From: JALYJZ01 sp964476895 | GTDB taxonomy: Bacteria > Patescibacteriota > SICC01 | DNA: 12,249 nt | Assembly (NCBI GenBank): GCA_964476895.1 | Contig: CAYZCS010000029.1 | Span: forward strand, 1-12,249 | Reading direction: 5' to 3' | Shown here: positions 11,351-12,249 of the stretch, piece after piece | How positions within the stretch are numbered: position 1 is the first letter of the stretch | How the letters are laid out: each line of letters begins with the position of its first letter | The notes under the pieces: model-generated | Databases searched by the model: none | Told to the model about the DNA's origin: nothing | What the model saw: only the letters and a program-made list of their open reading frames with translations | Position numbers and translations under genes: made by a program

Positions 11351-12193
11351 ATGCAAACCAAAACCGCGAAAAAGAAACGCGTACCGCTCTACAAGCGGCG
11401 GAAGTTCTGGGGGACGACGTCCATCGCCACCGTGGTTGCCGCAGGGGCCGCCTTGTTCTTCCTGGCGCAGCAGCCGTCGGTCAAGCAGGCGGAAGACGCC
11501 AAGACCGGCATCATCGAGATCTATACCGACCCGGACAACGCCACCATCCTGATCGACGGCAAGGAACGGTCGGAACGCAGTGACGCCAAGATCGAAGTGG
11601 GCATCGGGACGCACGAGGTCACGCTGCAGCTTGCGGGCTATGACGAGGCGGAGATTCCCATCGAGGTGTTCGAGGACCAGCCCGCGGTGATCGAACACAC
11701 GTTCGTGCGCGACGGCGAGACCGTCACGGACGAATCCGCGGATGACTTCAAGACGTACCGGAATGCCAAGTACGGATATCGCATCCGGTACCCGTCCCGC
11801 TGGGAACCGCGGGAACAGTCGTCCGAGGTCGTCGTGTTCTATGAGGTAAGCGGTCCGCGCCCCGAGGAAGACCACGGTGAGGCTGGCCATGACGAGGGGG
11901 AGCACACCGCACCGTTGACCATCCTCGCCCAGGAAAACCCGAAGAACCTCGGTCCGGAGGCTTGGTACAAGGCACGTGAGGAATATCCGCATGAGGACCA
12001 GGCCGCGATCGAGCAGCGTGGAATCACGGTGAACGAACGTCCCGGCTACCAGTATGAGACCCCCTATGGCTTCGTGCCGTACCTGATTACCATCGTGACC
12101 GGCAAGGGCCAGGCGTTCCTGCTCCAGCAGGTCCAGGATTCGCCGAACCGTAAGCTCTACGACCAGGTCATTCAGACGTTCACGCTGGAATAG
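11351..12193 (+). CDS. Membrane-anchored PEGA plus PsbP-like protein
   Basis: A 280-residue protein of unknown function. The first 18 residues are strongly basic (KTAKKKR, KRRK) and are followed by one hydrophobic segment (about 22-40). This predicts an N-in anchor with the rest outside. Residues 53-107 fit a PEGA domain: IIEIYTDPDNATILIDGKER, then GIGTHEVTLQLAGYDEAEIP. PEGA domains are surface beta-sandwich modules, often found in wall-associated proteins. After a linker, YRNAKYGYRIRYPSRWEPRE (137-156) begins a domain like the PsbP/MOG1-type fold seen in many lipoproteins and anchored proteins, ending in LYDQVIQTFTLE. A His- and acid-rich loop, PEEDHGEAGHDEGEH (171-185), interrupts this domain with His at 175, 180 and 185. 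The gene follows obgE by 51 nt and is probably leaderless. The domains are recognised with moderate confidence; the role is unknown. Confidence 0.82.
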   Translation: MQTKTAKKKRVPLYKRRKFWGTTSIATVVAAGAALFFLAQQPSVKQAEDAKTGIIEIYTDPDNATILIDGKERSERSDAKIEVGIGTHEVTLQLAGYDEAEIPIEVFEDQPAVIEHTFVRDGETVTDESADDFKTYRNAKYGYRIRYPSRWEPREQSSEVVVFYEVSGPRPEEDHGEAGHDEGEHTAPLTILAQENPKNLGPEAWYKAREEYPHEDQAAIEQRGITVNERPGYQYETPYGFVPYLITIVTGKGQAFLLQQVQDSPNRKLYDQVIQTFTLE

Positions 12194-12229
12194 CCAGGCG
12201 CAACGAACCGTTCTCCGCGATCGTGCCCG

Positions 12230-12249
12230 GAGCCATTGACTAATGGCTC
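12230..12249 (+). terminator. Hairpin at window edge, probable terminator
   Basis: GAGCCATT (12230-12237) and AATGGCTC (12242-12249) pair perfectly around a 4-nt loop, 36 bp after the stop of the PEGA-protein gene. The window ends at the base of the stem, so a T-run cannot be seen. Confidence 0.5.

Noticed and set aside
1..12249. UGA recoding, as in some CPR lineages
   Set aside because: TGA ends several genes at sensible positions, including ATGA overlaps at 8312-8315, so UGA is a normal stop here.
1..12249. tRNA, rRNA, CRISPR array, transposase or phage genes
   Set aside because: None seen on either strand; the 'baseplate J-like' resemblance of the 614-residue protein is not accompanied by any phage tail gene.

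Overview
This is a high-GC (about 60-65% by eye), gene-dense bacterial chromosomal segment. It most resembles a member of the Patescibacteria (Candidate Phyla Radiation, CPR). The evidence is a compact 593-residue alanyl-tRNA synthetase without the usual beta-barrel and C-Ala regions, and an FtsA/PilM-type ATPase next to a membrane protein of the type databases usually label 'baseplate J-like' in CPR genomes. TGA, TAG and TAA all end genes at sensible C-termini, so the code is standard, which argues against the UGA-recoding CPR groups. The lineage is an inference from gene content. I see no tRNA, rRNA, CRISPR, transposase or prophage gene.

Layout. Positions 1-729 hold the 3' part of a class 1A dihydroorotate dehydrogenase gene (pyrD). 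Then come mnmA (tRNA 2-thiouridylase), a 105-bp hairpin-forming inverted repeat, a small YtxH-like membrane protein with a Cys/His-rich N-terminus, and alaS. An unrecognised 135-residue gene follows and ends in a strong intrinsic terminator. It converges with a minus-strand gene for a TPR-like protein. Divergent from that gene is a tight plus-strand operon: a putative 18-codon leader peptide, an FtsA/PilM-like ATPase, a 614-residue single-pass membrane protein, ruvX and mltG. A small minus-strand gene with an internal repeat is then divergent from obgE. The last gene encodes a membrane-anchored PEGA plus PsbP-like protein, and a hairpin at the window edge probably terminates it.

How it fits together. 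The order mnmA - alaS - ruvX - mltG recalls conserved order in Firmicutes, with alaS-ruvX-mltG also seen in Actinobacteria. Here a cytoskeletal ATPase and membrane-protein pair sits between alaS and ruvX, co-transcribed with the peptidoglycan-processing enzyme MltG. That suggests an envelope or division-related role.

Most striking features. Nearly every predicted transcription unit has a TANNNT -10 box only 6-8 nt before its start codon and no usable Shine-Dalgarno sequence, which points to widespread leaderless mRNAs. One such promoter leads to a GTG-initiated 18-codon ORF whose TGA overlaps the ATG of the FtsA-like gene (ATGA). This would be a leaderless upstream ORF feeding translation of the whole operon.
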